DNA of 64,000 nt. Origin: Amaranthus tricolor (taxonomy: Eukaryota > Streptophyta > Magnoliopsida > Caryophyllales > Amaranthaceae). Positions 24,343 to 37,500 of the stretch are shown here, piece after piece. Numbering within the stretch: position 1 is the first letter of the stretch; each line of letters begins with the position of its first letter. The stretch covers positions 18,575,459 to 18,639,458 of the forward strand of contig NC_080051.1 of assembly GCF_026212465.1 (NCBI RefSeq), read 5' to 3'. The notes beneath the pieces are model-generated. The model was not told the DNA's origin. It was given only the letters and a program-made list of their open reading frames with translations, and did no database searches. The position numbers were made by a program, and so were the translations under genes.

Positions 24343-24534
24343 TTAAGATCGTAATTTAGACGAAGTTATGTAGTACTTTCTCCATTTCTGAGGAAGTGTA
24401 GACTTGACGCAACAGTTCAGGTTTCCATGTGTGACTGAAGTTCCAGTTATGGAAGCAGATTTTTGCAGATATGCGGGTCGCGGGATGCTTTGCACACCAT
24501 CACTCTCATTCCTCTCTTCAGTGTTTCCTTTCAT
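24343..24534 (-). other. Small unrecognised reading frame, 63 codons
   Basis: A minus-strand frame starting MKGNTEERNESDG with a mixed, protein-like composition (IPRPAYLQKSASITGTS in the middle, basic C-terminus). TTTTTCAG, a possible splice acceptor, lies about 22 bases upstream of its ATG. I do not recognise the family. It could be the last exon of a minus-strand gene or chance. Confidence 0.2.
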
Positions 24535-24539
24535 CGTCG

Positions 24540-27500
24540 TTTCCTTGTAGTTCCTGAAAAATCTTTGTTTTAGCCATGTACACGCTTAACAATGCCGGTT
24601 GAAACCTCTTCTCATGCTTCGGTGTTTATTTCCGGTAATTTTGATTCCCAAGTCTTATGATTTGGTTGCTGTTTAGCCTTTTGAATATAAATTCGTTTGA
24701 TTTTGCTTGTCAATAGTCGCATGATTTCATTTTTCTCTCTTACGAAGAATTTGTCGTCTTTTTATGGAGAAATTTCTATTTATTGCGAAGAGAAATTTTT
24801 CGTCTTTTGCTGTGGGTAGATTGATTTATAATTTTGAAACGGCAAATGATTTCGAATGCTAAGGTGTTAGAAATTAGAATCATTGTTCAAGTCTGATTTA
24901 CTTACGTTTCTCTAAATTAAAATTTGTTTCTGAATTAGTGAAAAATTTACTACTTTAGAGCATTAATTAGTTGTTGGATTGCTGATTTGATCCAGAACTT
25001 TCTATCCACTAATATGACTTTACGGTAAGAAAGAGAAGTTATATTTTTGATGTAATTTTTCTTTTTGCATGCCCTGGGAGTCGGGTGGGGTTGTGGTTTT
25101 GGGGAGGTCTCCAGTATAACATGTCGTGTACTACATGATGTGCTCGCATCTGACATGTGTAATGTCCTGACATTATTAGTTGTTGCCTTGTTGGTGGAGT
25201 GGACTCAAGGCAACTTGATTATATCAATCATGTAGCTAATTAAAGAGGTGTTTGGTATGACAAATGGAAAAGTTCTAGCAAGGGAATGCATAAAGAGAGA
25301 TAAGGCTAATATTAAGTGTCATTATTACTAATTGTCTGGTTCAAAGAGAAAGGTAATGAGAAGAAAGAGAGGAAAGCAAAGAAAGGAATTGAAGTGAGAC
25401 CTATTACTAGTTTAGTAAAGGAAGTAAAAAACTGAGGATCTGAATTGCAGTGGGGCACAAACTGATCGTACAAAGCCACTTTCTATTGTATTGAACAGGG
25501 CATATGCGGGATTTCGAACTGAGAATGCAAGCAAAGGATCAGTCAAATTTATTGCTCTCTTCTGATGTCTAAGTGGATATAAATCTGCCTGAGCTATTGT
25601 ACATACTAGAAATACGATGGACATAGTTTCCTTTATAATGTGTTAGACCTGTCGAAATTTTTTCTAAGATGTTAGTGTTGTTAAAGTAATTTAGAAAAGA
25701 TGGGTGATTATAGTTTGAAAATCATCACAATATTTGAGTTTTTAAGTTACATGAGAGACTTGCAAATGGATTTATGCTATTCTATAAGCTATATTCACTT
25801 TGGTAAATGTGTCTAACGCTTTCATGGAATATAATGCAGGTAACCATAAGATAAAGCGATGGGATACTGACCGAATTTTTAAGTTTTCTCTTAAGTGGTA
25901 GTTAAAAGATCAATTTAAGAAGAGAGGAAAATTTTTCTACATACAAAAACAAGAAGAGGTCAGTGTAGAGAGGTGTTTTTGGAGATCATTTTAGTGTTAT
26001 GATTTTATGTACATGTGATGTGAGGCAGTACATACAATTTATGAGCATTGTTATAAGATATTACATGTGTACATGTAAGAATGTAGCTTAAATTTTGTGA
26101 AATTTGAAAGTTCTAAATTCCAAGTCTGCATTTCTTAGTTTGATTTACATTACACTTGCCATTCTGTTAGCGAGTGGATAGTTAGGTTTAATGGGTTTTC
26201 AAACAAAAGTTTCACTTACTTTGCCTAACAAGGTCTTCGAAGTCCTTCCCTTCTTTCCACCTGATGCTCATTATTAGGTAAAAATAGAATATGGTCATGA
26301 TACTACACTTATGGTCTGTTCATACATGTTTATGCACATAGACCTATATCACTTTTATTGCAATTTAGACTTACTGCTGTCTAGGTCAAAAGTGATTTGT
26401 TTGGAACCTTGGGGCCTGTTTTAAGAGTTGGCTGACATGACATTTGGTAGGTTTAGTAGTGCACTTTGGGATAAACTACACTAGTCGATTTAAATTCTAA
26501 AGTAGATTGACTTAAATGACGAGATAGTTTTATCAAACAAAGCTGGATAGATTACCTCAAAGGAAGTTTCACCTAAATTGAGACTTTTAAGCCCTGGCTA
26601 CTGAATTTCAAACTCTTGTAAGGTACAAAAGTGATGTTTAAACGATTAGTTTTTGAGCTAGAGTGATATCTTAATAGTTATTTTGGTGAGCTAACCAAAG
26701 ATGTATAGTTCTTTGGTTTCGCATTATGATGAACTAAATTGGAATGACTCTTCAAATTATTTGCACTTCTTATTTTTGTGAAGCTATAGATAATGTTTGC
26801 AATGTCAATTTGAAACCTCTTTGTTATTACAAGGTCCCATAAACCATGCCTAATTCATTTTGCATTGGTGTAATGACACATCATGTCTTTTGACGGTAGA
26901 TTAGTGCTTAATAATTCATGCATGTTTAAGCAATTATGTAGGTGTTTTGAATGCAAATGCATCATTGGTTGAGGTTAGTATAGGGGTTGAGGACTTTCTC
27001 TTTCATCCTTGTGATAAGGGTTCAATTCTCACCACTTACAGTAAGGACTAATTACCTTTCCCTTTCCTTGTAGAGATTCCGTAGCCAACCCCAGTCAAAA
27101 AAGGTTAAAGAAAATAACTTGACGAAAGGTTACAATTTTATAAAGGATGAAATGATTAAATTGTTCATTTTCTGAAGTGCCTATTTAGCGGCAAGATATT
27201 GGAATGCACGTCATTTTTTGGTAGCAAGGAGTCCAAGTGATCTACATGCAGTTGGACTCCTGAACCTGGATCTGTGTGAAACATTTAAAAATATGTTCCT
27301 TCTATGATTTAGAATTTGCACATTCAATTCTAGACGATGAGTGAAAAGGGCATACATTGATCTCCGTTTGTTTGGGTATTCTGCAATTTAAGGAGAGTAA
27401 CTTACAGAGAAGAAAATTGAATATTGTCCATGTAATGTAGCTTGTTGCTTATGTAGACGACCATTGGAACTAATATATTTGTTCATGTAGCCAACCCCAA

Positions 27501-30500
27501 TCTTTTGAATTTTATGTTATTTGTTGTAGTATGATCCCCCATAAGTTAGGATTAAGGTTTTGGCAATGTGTTTTCTATATGTTTTAGTAAGTTAGTTTCA
27601 GAATATACCGTGATATGGGTTTGAATGATTTTTCAGTTTCAAATCTCTTGACTATTTGAGGGATTCTGGAATGAGATGCTTTGGGAGGCTATACTAGTAA
27701 CAATTGGGCCTAATTCCTAAACCAGTCTCCTTTATATTCATCCTCTAAATGAGAAAATTGCTTGGGAGAGTGCAGAAAATCAGATAAAAGATGTAGAACC
27801 TTTTATTTGGGGAGCCAGGGAGTAGGGTAGTATAAGCTATCAGTGGGGCTTGAGATGTGTGCTTGGGTGCTAGGATCTTATTTTGTGGCAGTTTACTTGT
27901 ATTGATGGTTTACAAAACTGAGTGCTCTATGTTATGAGAAATTTATGGTTGTCAGCTTGTTGTGATTGCAGAAATGAGCCTAGTTTTGTGGAAATAACAT
28001 CTTTACTTGATAAAATGTTAATAAAAAGATATTTGACATGTTTATGATGTCTAAAATATAAGGTTGAACTCCTTTTTCTTTTTCGCAAATAACTGTACGT
28101 CTGTACCTATATGCAAAGTTGAAGACTGGTTTTGATAATGGAATGACATATTGGATATGGTAAAGTAATGGTCTATAATGGATGTCATTCATGATTTTAA
28201 ACCAGGAAGTTATGGAATGACCTGCATGAATGAGATTGAGAAGTTGGAAATCCATTAGTAAAACATTCTCTATTTACTGAAATGCTCTAGATTTATTTCC
28301 ATGTTCTAGGTGGAAAAGGTATGTAGCATGGTGTGTTACGAAATTAGTTTGTAAATGGTATGGATATTTACAACTTATATATTTCTTGTTGATGGATCCC
28401 ATTACATATTTTGAGGTGAAGATTTGTCATATGCTCTTTATTTTGTATCTGACCTTAAGTGCATCCACCTTCTGTTGCTTAATTTCCCCCCACCCATGAA
28501 AGGGAAGATTTTTTTGTCATCTGTACTCTATTTTGTATATATTCTGGAGACTCATCTTTCTGAAAACAGACTTAGGAACATGGTACCCCAGGAGTTATAG
28601 CCTTTTTTCTCTTACTGATCCACTTGCATACAGAAAGATACTATGCCTACCAATGCTTTTGTTATTAATGAGTGTGCTCTCTAGTATGTAGTTTAAAGAA
28701 TTTCTAGGATATCTTAGTTCCTAGAGGAACATTCCTTTCTTTAACCATGATAAGAATTTCGAGTTAACAGATTGGTGATGTGGTAAGGGAGTGATGCGGT
28801 CATCGTAACACCTAAATATGGATCAAAAGCATGAGATATCCCTTGATATAGTCTAAAACACGGTTTTTTTAACATCTTGAAAATGTGGAAAATATCGGTT
28901 CGTTTATATTGAAAACATTTACAACGCGGCCAATGCGATGTGAAGCGGCCTTATTTTTGCACTATGTTTAGAATGTGTCTACTGTTTAGTTTTCACTTGT
29001 TAGTTTTGGAGATGAAAAGCGCACTATTAGCTAGTCATTGTATATTGTTCATACTGGCATGACATTTCTGAGATGGACACGTAGGGGTAAAAAGTAGGGG
29101 ACTCTGCATCCAGCTTTTGCTATCTGATTAAAACTTGATATTTTCTTGCCTCGCAATATCTAATAGTTGAAAAGGTTGAGAGGAAGCTGCTACTGGGTGA
29201 ATCTTTGCCGAAAGGTGTGCATGTGTATCCCTAGGAGACCCCATGGAAATTCTAATTTTTCCAGGATTAACTTTATGATATTATATACTAATATATGCAT
29301 TCCCACTGCAAGTTCCCTAACTGGTGCCTCTCATGTGCAAACTGCATGCTGGTTTACTTTCTAGCGGGACATAGCAACACAAGCACCTGGAAGTATAATG
29401 GCAAACAATATTAATTTAACAGCTGGTGCCTGCTGCTTTTGTGTTTATTTATTTTAATAGTTTCTGTGCTTATTCTATGATGAGAGATAATGATGATTTT
29501 ATCAAACTGATGCCTTTTCCCATTTTATAGGGGGCATGTAGGTTGCGGCCTGGTGTCTCACAAAGCAATATGCACAATGTCGGTCAGTGAAATTCATTTG
29601 CCATCTTCGTTTCCTCTTTACTTCACTTGTTTCTGTCATGTGCATAGCCATATTTTATTGTGAGTTGAAATTATATATTTTGTGATTGACCTCTCTTTCA
29701 ACTCCTCTTATTATAGAGGTATGGCTTATGAGTAGCTGTTTATTTTCTCTTAGCAAACTGCCTTGATCATGATTTTTCCCAGATAACAAAATTATTATAA
29801 AATATTAAAAATAGTCGCATTCTTCTCACATACTCCATTATACAGTTCAGAATTTAGAATGTCTAGTAGATACCTTATACAGTTCAGGATTCAGAGGAAG
29901 TACGCGGATTTTGAGTGCTTTTCCTGTTGTGCTATCCCCTTTGAATTTTGATCTGTTAAGACACAAAATAAACCCAAAACTCCAGCTTGAATTATGCATC
30001 ATTATCTCTTTTGGATAGTACTTCTTTCATCTCACTTAGATTGCAACACTTGAGCTCAAAATTTGTAGCGCATCACATTGTGAAATGTGTGTCATTCTCA
30101 TTGGGATGGAGACACTAATATTAAGATATTCTCGTTGTCTGTCAATAAAAAAAATAAAAGACTGTTTTATTAAGAGTGACATTGTGACGCTTTAATCGTA
30201 TTGCAAATTGACTGATAGTTCTGTCAAGGACAGGCAGGTATTATACTGATATTTAAGTTCCACGAGCGGCCGACAAAATGAAAGTTGGCCGTCAATGTAG
30301 AGATTTTTGTTATAGTATCTTCTCCCATTATGAGTTTCATCAATATTATATCTTGGGTTGACATAGTAAAGTAATCAAATAATTAATGTTAGGTTTAAAT
30401 TATATATGGAGCTGCTTTGGCTCTTTTGAACAAAAAAGGCAGTTAGGCTATTATTTTATATTTTTCTGGGACCAAGAAAAGGGACAGAATTCTAAACAAT

Positions 30501-30770
30501 TTCTGAATTGATTGGGGCATTCAAATGGTGTACAGTGGCATCTCTACATGCATGACCTTCTCATGCAATATACTCCATTATGTTAACTGTTTTGAATGCT
30601 TAAACATTCTAGTATTGAATTACATAGGGCACTTCTACCCACTGAAACTATGTACATGATTGCTGCAATTTTGAAAATAATGCTCAGACACTTACGTCTA
30701 CAAAGCATAAGGCGAGACTAATATTGCCTTTTCCCCATTTTTTTAATAGTGAAATTCTAACTGCTAATAG
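24540..30770. other. 6-kb stretch with only a weak candidate gene
   Basis: This region is richer in unique-looking sequence than the transposon blocks but has no long ORF. Three short plus-strand segments have splice borders in compatible phase: 24592-24634 (ATG, MPVETSSHASVFIS, donor G|GTAATT), 29167-29214 (AATAG| to AAAG|GTGTGC, EKVERKLLLGESLPK) and 29542-29582 (TGTAG| to TCG|GTCAGT, CGLVSHKAICTMS). The first intron would be 4.5 kb. I do not recognise the product, and it may be a non-coding transcript or chance. A SINE-like element lies near 26955-27120. Confidence 0.2.
26955..27120 (+). mobile_element. SINE-like, tRNA-derived element
   Basis: A Pol III B-box-like GGTTCAATTCT near 27008 follows an A-box-like GGTTGAGGTTAGTATAGGGG by about 40 bases. 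The stretch ends in an A-rich tail (CAAAAAAGGTTAAAGAAAAT). This is the layout of plant SINEs. No flanking duplication was found and the ends are approximate. Confidence 0.4.
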
Positions 30771-30778
30771 ATGCTCTT

Positions 30779-32186
30779 TTAAGGAACCAAATTTGATGAA
30801 AGGGAATTCAGGAAATCAATCCAATGCTCTTCTTGCTCATCATCTTCTTCGCCTGCCACTTGATTCCATTGTAAGTCTTGAAAGTTGACAGGTTGTTCGA
30901 CTTCATCATTCTTTGCAAATCGACCCCTTACTCTTGGCCTGCTATCAGCTAATGTCTTCCTACATGCATACTGATGACCAAGCATTGCAACCGTAGAAAA
31001 GTTAGATGAAGACCTTTCAGTGCTTGTAAAATTTTGATAAATGACATTTCTCTTGATATACATTGAAATCCTATGCTGAATTCCATTCAGTATAAGAAAT
31101 TTACAGACATGACTTGAGGATCTGGCTGTCTTAACAGTTAACACGTTGAGATTAGCGGCTTTAAAAAAGATGACTATGACTAAACACTAAACATGATGAT
31201 TTTGTTTATATTAGTGGGAGGGACTGTGATTCTCAGCTTTCGCACGTCACCAAAGCCCTTAAATTCCAAGGACCTGTGTGAGTATCATATCTTATCATGG
31301 TAAACATATTGCTTTAGTGCTGGTTATGATTTTGTGTGAATATGACATGTTTTATTTCATTAAGGATGTAGGACCGATATTCACACTGTACTGTTTTGTG
31401 GTTGTGCTCCTACAGTTAAGGAAGGGTAAAGCTTGAAGGATAGTCTAATTACCTGAATTTTCTTGTTGAAGTTCCTCTGACTTCTCTTGCTTCGGTACTT
31501 CTCTATTCTTTCTTTCTTCTCCTCGGGACTGTAGCGACATGCCTTTGTCATACCTTCAATGATAATGCTCGTGCTTTCATTTCCCGATGGGCTTCCTAAG
31601 TGGTGGTGGTGGTGGTGGAGTAAGGTTTTGACTCCCTGCCATGAGAATGTTCAACTGTGTTGGCTACCAGCTATGCAGAATTTATAATGACAAATTATTA
31701 AAAAAAAATTATGCGACACTTCCTGATGATTTTTCCTGTTTTAGAACCATTGCAACTTTCTCGTTATGCCTATTTCACTGACTCAAAAGAATTTACCTGA
31801 TCCAAATCACCAGTGCCAGAGACCCGTTTCACCGGGCCAATATCGAGGCCAACAAAGCCAGCAGCAGATGAAACTGGTAGATGAAATCTGTTGTTCAGGA
31901 GCGAGTGGCTACTGGGCCTTTGCTGCATCAAAGTGGTAGGAGTATATGCTAGATGGGTACTAGTATAGCTAAGAGGCGAAGTAGGTGATCCTATGTAACT
32001 ATTACTTGTACACCCACTCCCCGTACTTGTATTCCCATCAACGTTTGCGAGCATGAAAGCTTCGTTCATGGATTCATAGTCGTCTGTAAGAGACCGAACT
32101 AATATATGTGCTAAACTGGCTGGGTTACTTTGATTAATGAAATCTGAAGAATGATCGTAGAAAGAGCTGTTATTTTGTCCATACAT
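30779..32186 (-). CDS. CCT-motif family (CMF) transcriptional regulator
   Basis: Three minus-strand exons: 31797-32186, 31453-31635 and 30779-30970, all joined in phase 0 with GT/AG borders, giving 254 residues. Exon 1 starts MYGQNNSSFYDHSSDF and ends VKRVSGTGDLDQ, like the conserved MRRVFSTGDLQ of CMF proteins. Exon 2 has a six-His run and starts the CCT domain (KACRYSPEEKKERIEKYRSK, then RSQRNFNKKIQ). Exon 3 completes it with YACRKTLADSRPRVRGRFAK and ends in an acidic tail. It has no B-box or response-regulator domain, so it belongs to the single-CCT class related to ASML2. CCT domains carry the nuclear signal and bind NF-Y/DNA. An in-frame ATG 12 codons upstream (32222) is an alternative start; I prefer MYGQ, the typical CMF beginning. 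Confidence 0.9.
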
Positions 32187-32278
32187 GGTGTACCTATTTT
32201 TTGGGTGTGTTTTTTTTGGCAAAGAAAGGAATTAGAAAATAGAACAAGAATGAAGACACATTGTTATGTTCTAGCCAA

Positions 32279-32290
32279 ACTTATATAAAT
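32279..32290 (-). promoter_or_regulatory. TATA box of the CMF gene
   Basis: On the minus strand TTTATATAAG lies about 95 bp upstream of the MYGQ start codon, a normal place for a TATA box with a short leader. Confidence 0.6.
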
Positions 32291-32299
32291 GAGAATGTT

Positions 32300-33560
32300 G
32301 TGAACTTTCTCTCTAAAGCAAAGCGTTGACTCATTACCTACAAACTTGTCCCTCTTATTAGTACCACTATCTCCTCATTTCCCCCACTCAATAAAGATTT
32401 CATTTTATAATTTTTCCCAATAAATTCAATTATACATTTGATTATGACAAGGATTTTCAAACTCATGAAGTCTAATCAATTATCTTAAAACATTGATGTG
32501 TGTTTAAGGTTTTGTTTCCCCTAATCACCACTCCTAAAAGAATGTTTATGAAATCATTTTAGTAAAAGACACTTTGTACTTCCCAACTTCATGAATTTCT
32601 TTGTTTGAATGCAATTAACTCGAACAAGAGTGAGAAATTGTACATTCATTTCTAATTTAAGAAATTGAAATTTCATTTAATTTGATAGCCATAATGAAAT
32701 TTAAATAAACAAAAAAAGAATAATTTTCTTGTTTTGTTTCCTATAATAGAAAGTTAGGACCCATTCTTTTCAACTTATTTTTCAATTAAACAATTCATTT
32801 CTTTACACTCACATTTTCCTACTATTCTCCCAAATTTTTATTGAGAAGATTAGACTCTTGTAAAGACAACCTACACAAAATTTGATATGTTTATTTTAAA
32901 TATCATTTTACGTTTTTTAACGTCTTTGTTTTACTAAGATTGCTACATTATATATTTTTATGTAAGAGCCTTTAAGAAGAAATATAGCAATCTCAATCGG
33001 ACATAGGAGTACCGAGTATGCAATAGATTTGTTTGGAAGATGGTTCTCTTTTTTAGTTGGCTATTTTTACCGGCTTAAAGTGTTGGGTGTTTTCATTGGC
33101 TTTTAAATTAGTTGAATGAGCCAACTGTTTAGGGAGATGCTTTGTAAAATTAAGTATTAGTTGTAGAATATTTATTAGAGGAGAAGTGGACTAATAAGTC
33201 AAACGCTGCTGAACAAAGCCGGCAAAGTTAGCTTTTTCCATTTTTCTAAAAAAAAGTTAGCTTTTTCATTTTGGTCTAAAAATCAGTTTTTTGGCTAACC
33301 TTGAAAAACCATTTATCGGACATTTGTTTTTTGGCTTTTTGACCAACAATAAAGAAAAAAGTCAAAAACTAACCAAAAAGCTAATAAAAACCATAAGTGA
33401 TTTACCATTTAACCCTAATAAGTTAGTTGATACTAGGGGTAACATAAGTTTGTTAATGCATTAGCTAAAATTTTCATAGATATCAAACACTATAATTGTT
33501 TTTTACGTTTAAATAGGATCTCTCTATCATTAATTACCTATTTATACAAAAATAGTCATT
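32300..33560. other. CMF upstream region; AT-rich, degenerate inverted repeat
   Basis: No coding signal. Around 33050-33440 words such as AGTTAGCTTTTTC/TTTTTGGCTAACC and their reverse complements AAAAAGCTAA/GCCAACTG recur in both orientations, as in an old non-autonomous DNA transposon. I could not fix its ends. Confidence 0.35.
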
Positions 33561-33564
33561 ACAA

Positions 33565-33890
33565 CTTTTATTGGTATCAAAAAATCAATTCAATCAAAAG
33601 CTTAAACTTATGATTGAAGGCCTTGTATATGTTGTATACTCTCTCTCACTCCCTTACACGAGAATCTTTTAAATTAGAAGTGTAGATGCAACACAGCTCT
33701 TCCTCAATCCTTGCACTAAATATTCTACGTAAAATTAGTGTTGGATAAGATTCGAACCTATGACTCTTCTGTCACGTTGGTTTTATACCATATTGTCAAA
33801 GAAACAATTCAATCAAAAATTTAAGCTAATATTTATAGCCTCAGAACTAATTTAACCAAAAACCTAATTAAGCAGATAGTTATATCCTCA
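33565..33890 (-). mobile_element. TRIM-like mini-retrotransposon with tRNA-iMet-type PBS
   Basis: Two copies of a short repeat (CAATTCAATCAAAAGCTTAA at about 33580 and CAATTCAATCAAAAATTTAA at about 33806) flank a small interior. Read on the minus strand, the first repeat ends TTGACA and three bases later comes TGGTATAAAACCAACGTG (33790 downwards). This resembles the primer-binding site for initiator Met tRNA (TGGTATCAGAGC). The repeats are only about 95 bp and there is no coding part, which fits a TRIM. A related solo piece lies at 59973-60068. Confidence 0.5.
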
Positions 33891-34739
33891 AAATAAATTA
33901 TATACTCTATCAATAAGTTTATCTTATATATTCGAAAAAGCAATTTTAAATGAAATATGTTGTCAAAAAAAATATAAAAGAACAAAAAGAATACTACGAT
34001 TTACAAATTTTATTTTCCCAAATAGAATTTACTAATTTACCTATTTATAGTAAGGTATATTAAGAGGCATACAGAACTCAAAATAGGTATGCACAAATTT
34101 GCCATATTTTGGTGTATAGGGGACCTCAATGGCATCTAAGGATTAAGTAGGGTCCTTGATCAATATGATCACTATCACCTCCCAACAAGAGGTTCCCTTA
34201 AAAAGATACTCATCACAAACAAAAAAAAAAAGAAAAAACTAAATCAAATAGTTAAATGATTTAGAATATAGACTTTGATGCACAACCATATACTATGTAG
34301 GATTATAGCTAGGTACAATCTACTACTACTGAATGATTATATAGGGTAACTAACTAGAACAACTAAGTACTTCGACGTTTCATTACATGGTTGGACAAAT
34401 ACCAATTCATAACCAATGGGAATTCATTTACGTCTTCTATTGTAAATACTTTATATTTTATTGTTTGATTTGATGAAAAACTGTTAGATCTCCTTTTATA
34501 CTCGGTCATAATGCTTGTAATATAAATGAGTTTTAGTGTTATTTTTTGTAATGTGTTATGTTAATTTTATTGTAATGAAACTCACATTTCTAAGCATGTG
34601 TTTTCAGTTTTTTTATAATTGTTATCACCACCATCCTTAAGTGGTAATGCATGATAATAATTTTTATGAAGAATAAACTATACATAAAAGGGCAAATATA
34701 ATCATAATCCTTGTCATGTGATTTTTCTAAATTTCACGT

Positions 34740-34880
34740 ATTAAGCATCGATTTGAGTGAGTTACACCTCTCTAAGGACCTGATTAGTGATAAAAGTAGT
34801 TGGAGGTGACAAATTTGTGTACTAGACTTCTTATAGTCCCCTTTTAGTCACCTCTTTCTGCTCTATGTAGTTTTGCTTAT
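34740..34880 (+). mobile_element. 5'-truncated RTE-type LINE tail
   Basis: TTGAGTGAGTTACACCTCTC, followed by a GGACCTGATTAG block and AGTAGTTGGAGGTGACA, closely follows the sequence after the RT stop of the LINE at 46400-46470. Only this 3' piece is present, as is common for LINE insertions. Confidence 0.7.
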
Positions 34881-35472
34881 TTATTTAATTTTTCTTAACG
34901 TCCAATCCTAGCCCAACTTGTTTTATGTTTTGTGTTTTGGATCTGATTTCTCCTACGTTATCTTGGTGCCACTCATCTCTCTGTAGGGCTCTCACTTCTT
35001 GGGGTTGAATTCGATCGCGCGCATTTTTCCTGCTCTCTCCCTTGAGGGGTACAGTCAATATGATCTGTATATTACCTTTCCCCATACCTAATTTTGTGCT
35101 GACAATGGGCTGATATCCAAGACCAAGAACTAACTTTTCATTACTATTTCACCATTTAAAAACCTACAAACAAATAGGGTGTTTGGAAAAATGAATATGT
35201 ACGAAATGAAAGAGCTTATAAATTTTTTTAACTTAATGAGGAAATTATTTGTAAAGAGATAAAAAAAATAAATTTCGCCCAAAATTTTCATGCCAAATCC
35301 TTTAACAAACCAAATAACAAAAAAAACAAATAATTTTAAGTATAGTTTAAGCAAAATTTTCTAAGTAAACTACATATTTTCATGATCAAATTTACTCATT
35401 ATTTTAAAGTATATTCACTTGTACATACTAGAACAAAAATTTGATGAACCAAAATCCCTTTTATAGTAACCC

Positions 35473-35690
35473 ATGATGTTCATCACTTACACAAGCTATC
35501 ACCATTTCTTTACACAAGCTAACCTTCTTTTACACTCTAAACTTTTACACATTCATTTACACACTCCAACTCTTAACATATTCACTTACATACTTCAACT
35601 TTTACACATTCACTTACACACTCTAAATAACTTACACAAGTTAACCTTCTTCTATACTCTTAACACTCTTTTTCATACAATCTAATGAAT
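35473..35690 (+). repeat. CTTACACA(C/A)-rich imperfect tandem repeat
   Basis: Words such as CACTTACACACTCCAACT, CTTTTACACATTCA and CTTACACAAGCTAACC recur about ten times with variable spacing, just upstream of the TATA box at 35711. They could be promoter repeats of an LTR U3. Confidence 0.6.
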
Positions 35691-36709
35691 TACAAAGTTG
35701 TCCAAACTCATTATAAATACCCCTTAGCCATGAGATCACTTACACCACCATCATCAAATCTTTCTAACATTCTTTCTTATATTTTTACTTCATTAAAATC
35801 TTACTTACTTAATACCTTTATTATTAGTTGAAAAAATTCAAGAAGATGGAGCTTAGAACACTCTTTATATAGCTTAAATTATCATCATTATGGAGCATCA
35901 TTGGGTTATTATTTTGGGTACTTAATGTACCATTATTTTTGGAGTTTGGATTTAATTATTTTGGGAGCTTAGAAGATCATCATTATTTTGGAAGTTTGGA
36001 TTAATTATCTTTGAAGCATTATTATCTATCTTGGAGGGTCTTATTTCTTATTATTTTTCTAATTAGTACTTAGTACTAATCCTTGGTGTTAGTATGGTAT
36101 AACTTCTTACCCTACTCTTTTTGTGGAATTTTACATTATATTTACTTTATAATATGCAAAATATGAAATATGCTAATATGTTTTAGTAGGAAGTTAGTTT
36201 AATGAAATTATGATCAAGATTATATTAAGTATGTGTATGTAAAAGTATTTTTAGTATATTAATTTAATAATCTTTAAACAAGTTTAGGAAGTTGGGTGCA
36301 AAATTATATTCTAGTGATAATAAGTATAATTCATGTTATAAACTAATGCTAGTATGTTCATGAGTTATGTGTTACATTAGCAATGTTATTATATTTAAAA
36401 AATTTTATGTTAGAACTTTATTAATATGTTTAAGTTAGCCTTCAAATTAGTTTACAAGGTAGTAAGTTATTTTATGAACTTATTTTTTATTAAGTTTGGT
36501 TATATTAAGAAATTATTATTATACTTTATTTTGAGATTTAAGTTTATCCTTAAGGTTATAGTAAATTTCTAAGTTATTGCGTAAAGTTTTTGTTTTTTAA
36601 GTGGTTATGTTAATTATTTAAATCTAGGATTTAGTATGATAACTTAAATTAAATCGTTCTTTTTATGTAAAAAGGGCCCAAAACACTCCTAAGCCATTCG
36701 ACCACTATC

Positions 36710-36711
<2 letters not shown>

Positions 36712-36801
<90 letters not shown>
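36712..36801. repeat. (TA)n microsatellite
   Basis: About 90 bp of pure TA repeat inside the LTR-like block. Confidence 0.95.
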
Positions 36802-36804
<3 letters not shown>

Positions 36805-37500
36805 AGAGAGTTTGATTTACTATTTTAAATTATTACAACTATTTTTGTGATAATAATAAAATAACAATTTAAAAAGATATTTTTGAAAAAAACTTATAAG
36901 TTATTAAATATTGAAGTGTTTTTCTTGAATATATGAGATTTCATAATAAAAGTAACTTTTAATCACTATTTACTACAAAATAATTTACAAAATATTTTAT
37001 TTGCTAACTATTAAACCAAAATTTATGTAAATTGATGTAAAAGTATTTTTTTATATACTTGTCGCTCAAACTATGTTTGAAATATTGATTTTGTGAGATT
37101 ACAAACTTTGCTTGTTTTATAATTAGAAATATTGACTTTTGTGAAAATTATAAGTTTGACTTGTTTTAAAACTAAACATATTGATTTTTGTGAATATAAG
37201 TTTTATTTGTTTTATAACTAGAATATTGATTTTTGCAAACCTAATAAGTTTTACTTATTTTTCTAAACTTGAAATATTGATTTTTGGTAAACTTGTAGAA
37301 TTTTAAAAACTTATCTAAATGATACAATTTTAACTTGAATTTTAATTAGAATATTTGATTTTTATTTAAGTGAATAAAGTTTTATTTATTGTAAAGATGA
37401 AAATGTTGATTTTGGAAACTTATTTAAAGAGAAAAAGATTTTAGTAGCTAATTATGAAAAATATTAACTTTGAGACTTTAATAGAATATTAAATTATTAG

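Noticed and set aside
25412..25624. Minus-strand 70-codon frame (MSIVFLVCTIAQADLYPLRH)
   Set aside because: No family recognised, no splice context or neighbours supporting it, and AT-rich composition allows such a length by chance.
27000..27020. Possible tRNA gene from the GGTTCAATTCT B-box
   Set aside because: The surrounding sequence does not fold into a cloverleaf and lacks an acceptor stem; a SINE explains it better.
27485..27575. GTAGCCAACCCCAAT... TTAGGATTAAGGTTTTGG, like the 3' end of Au-type SINEs
   Set aside because: The resemblance covers only short words with a gap and no body or target duplication could be found.
34885..35085. Minus-strand 66-codon frame (MGKGNIQIILTVPLKGESRK)
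   Set aside because: Composition is protein-like and it lies beside the truncated LINE tail, but I can assign neither gag nor any host family.
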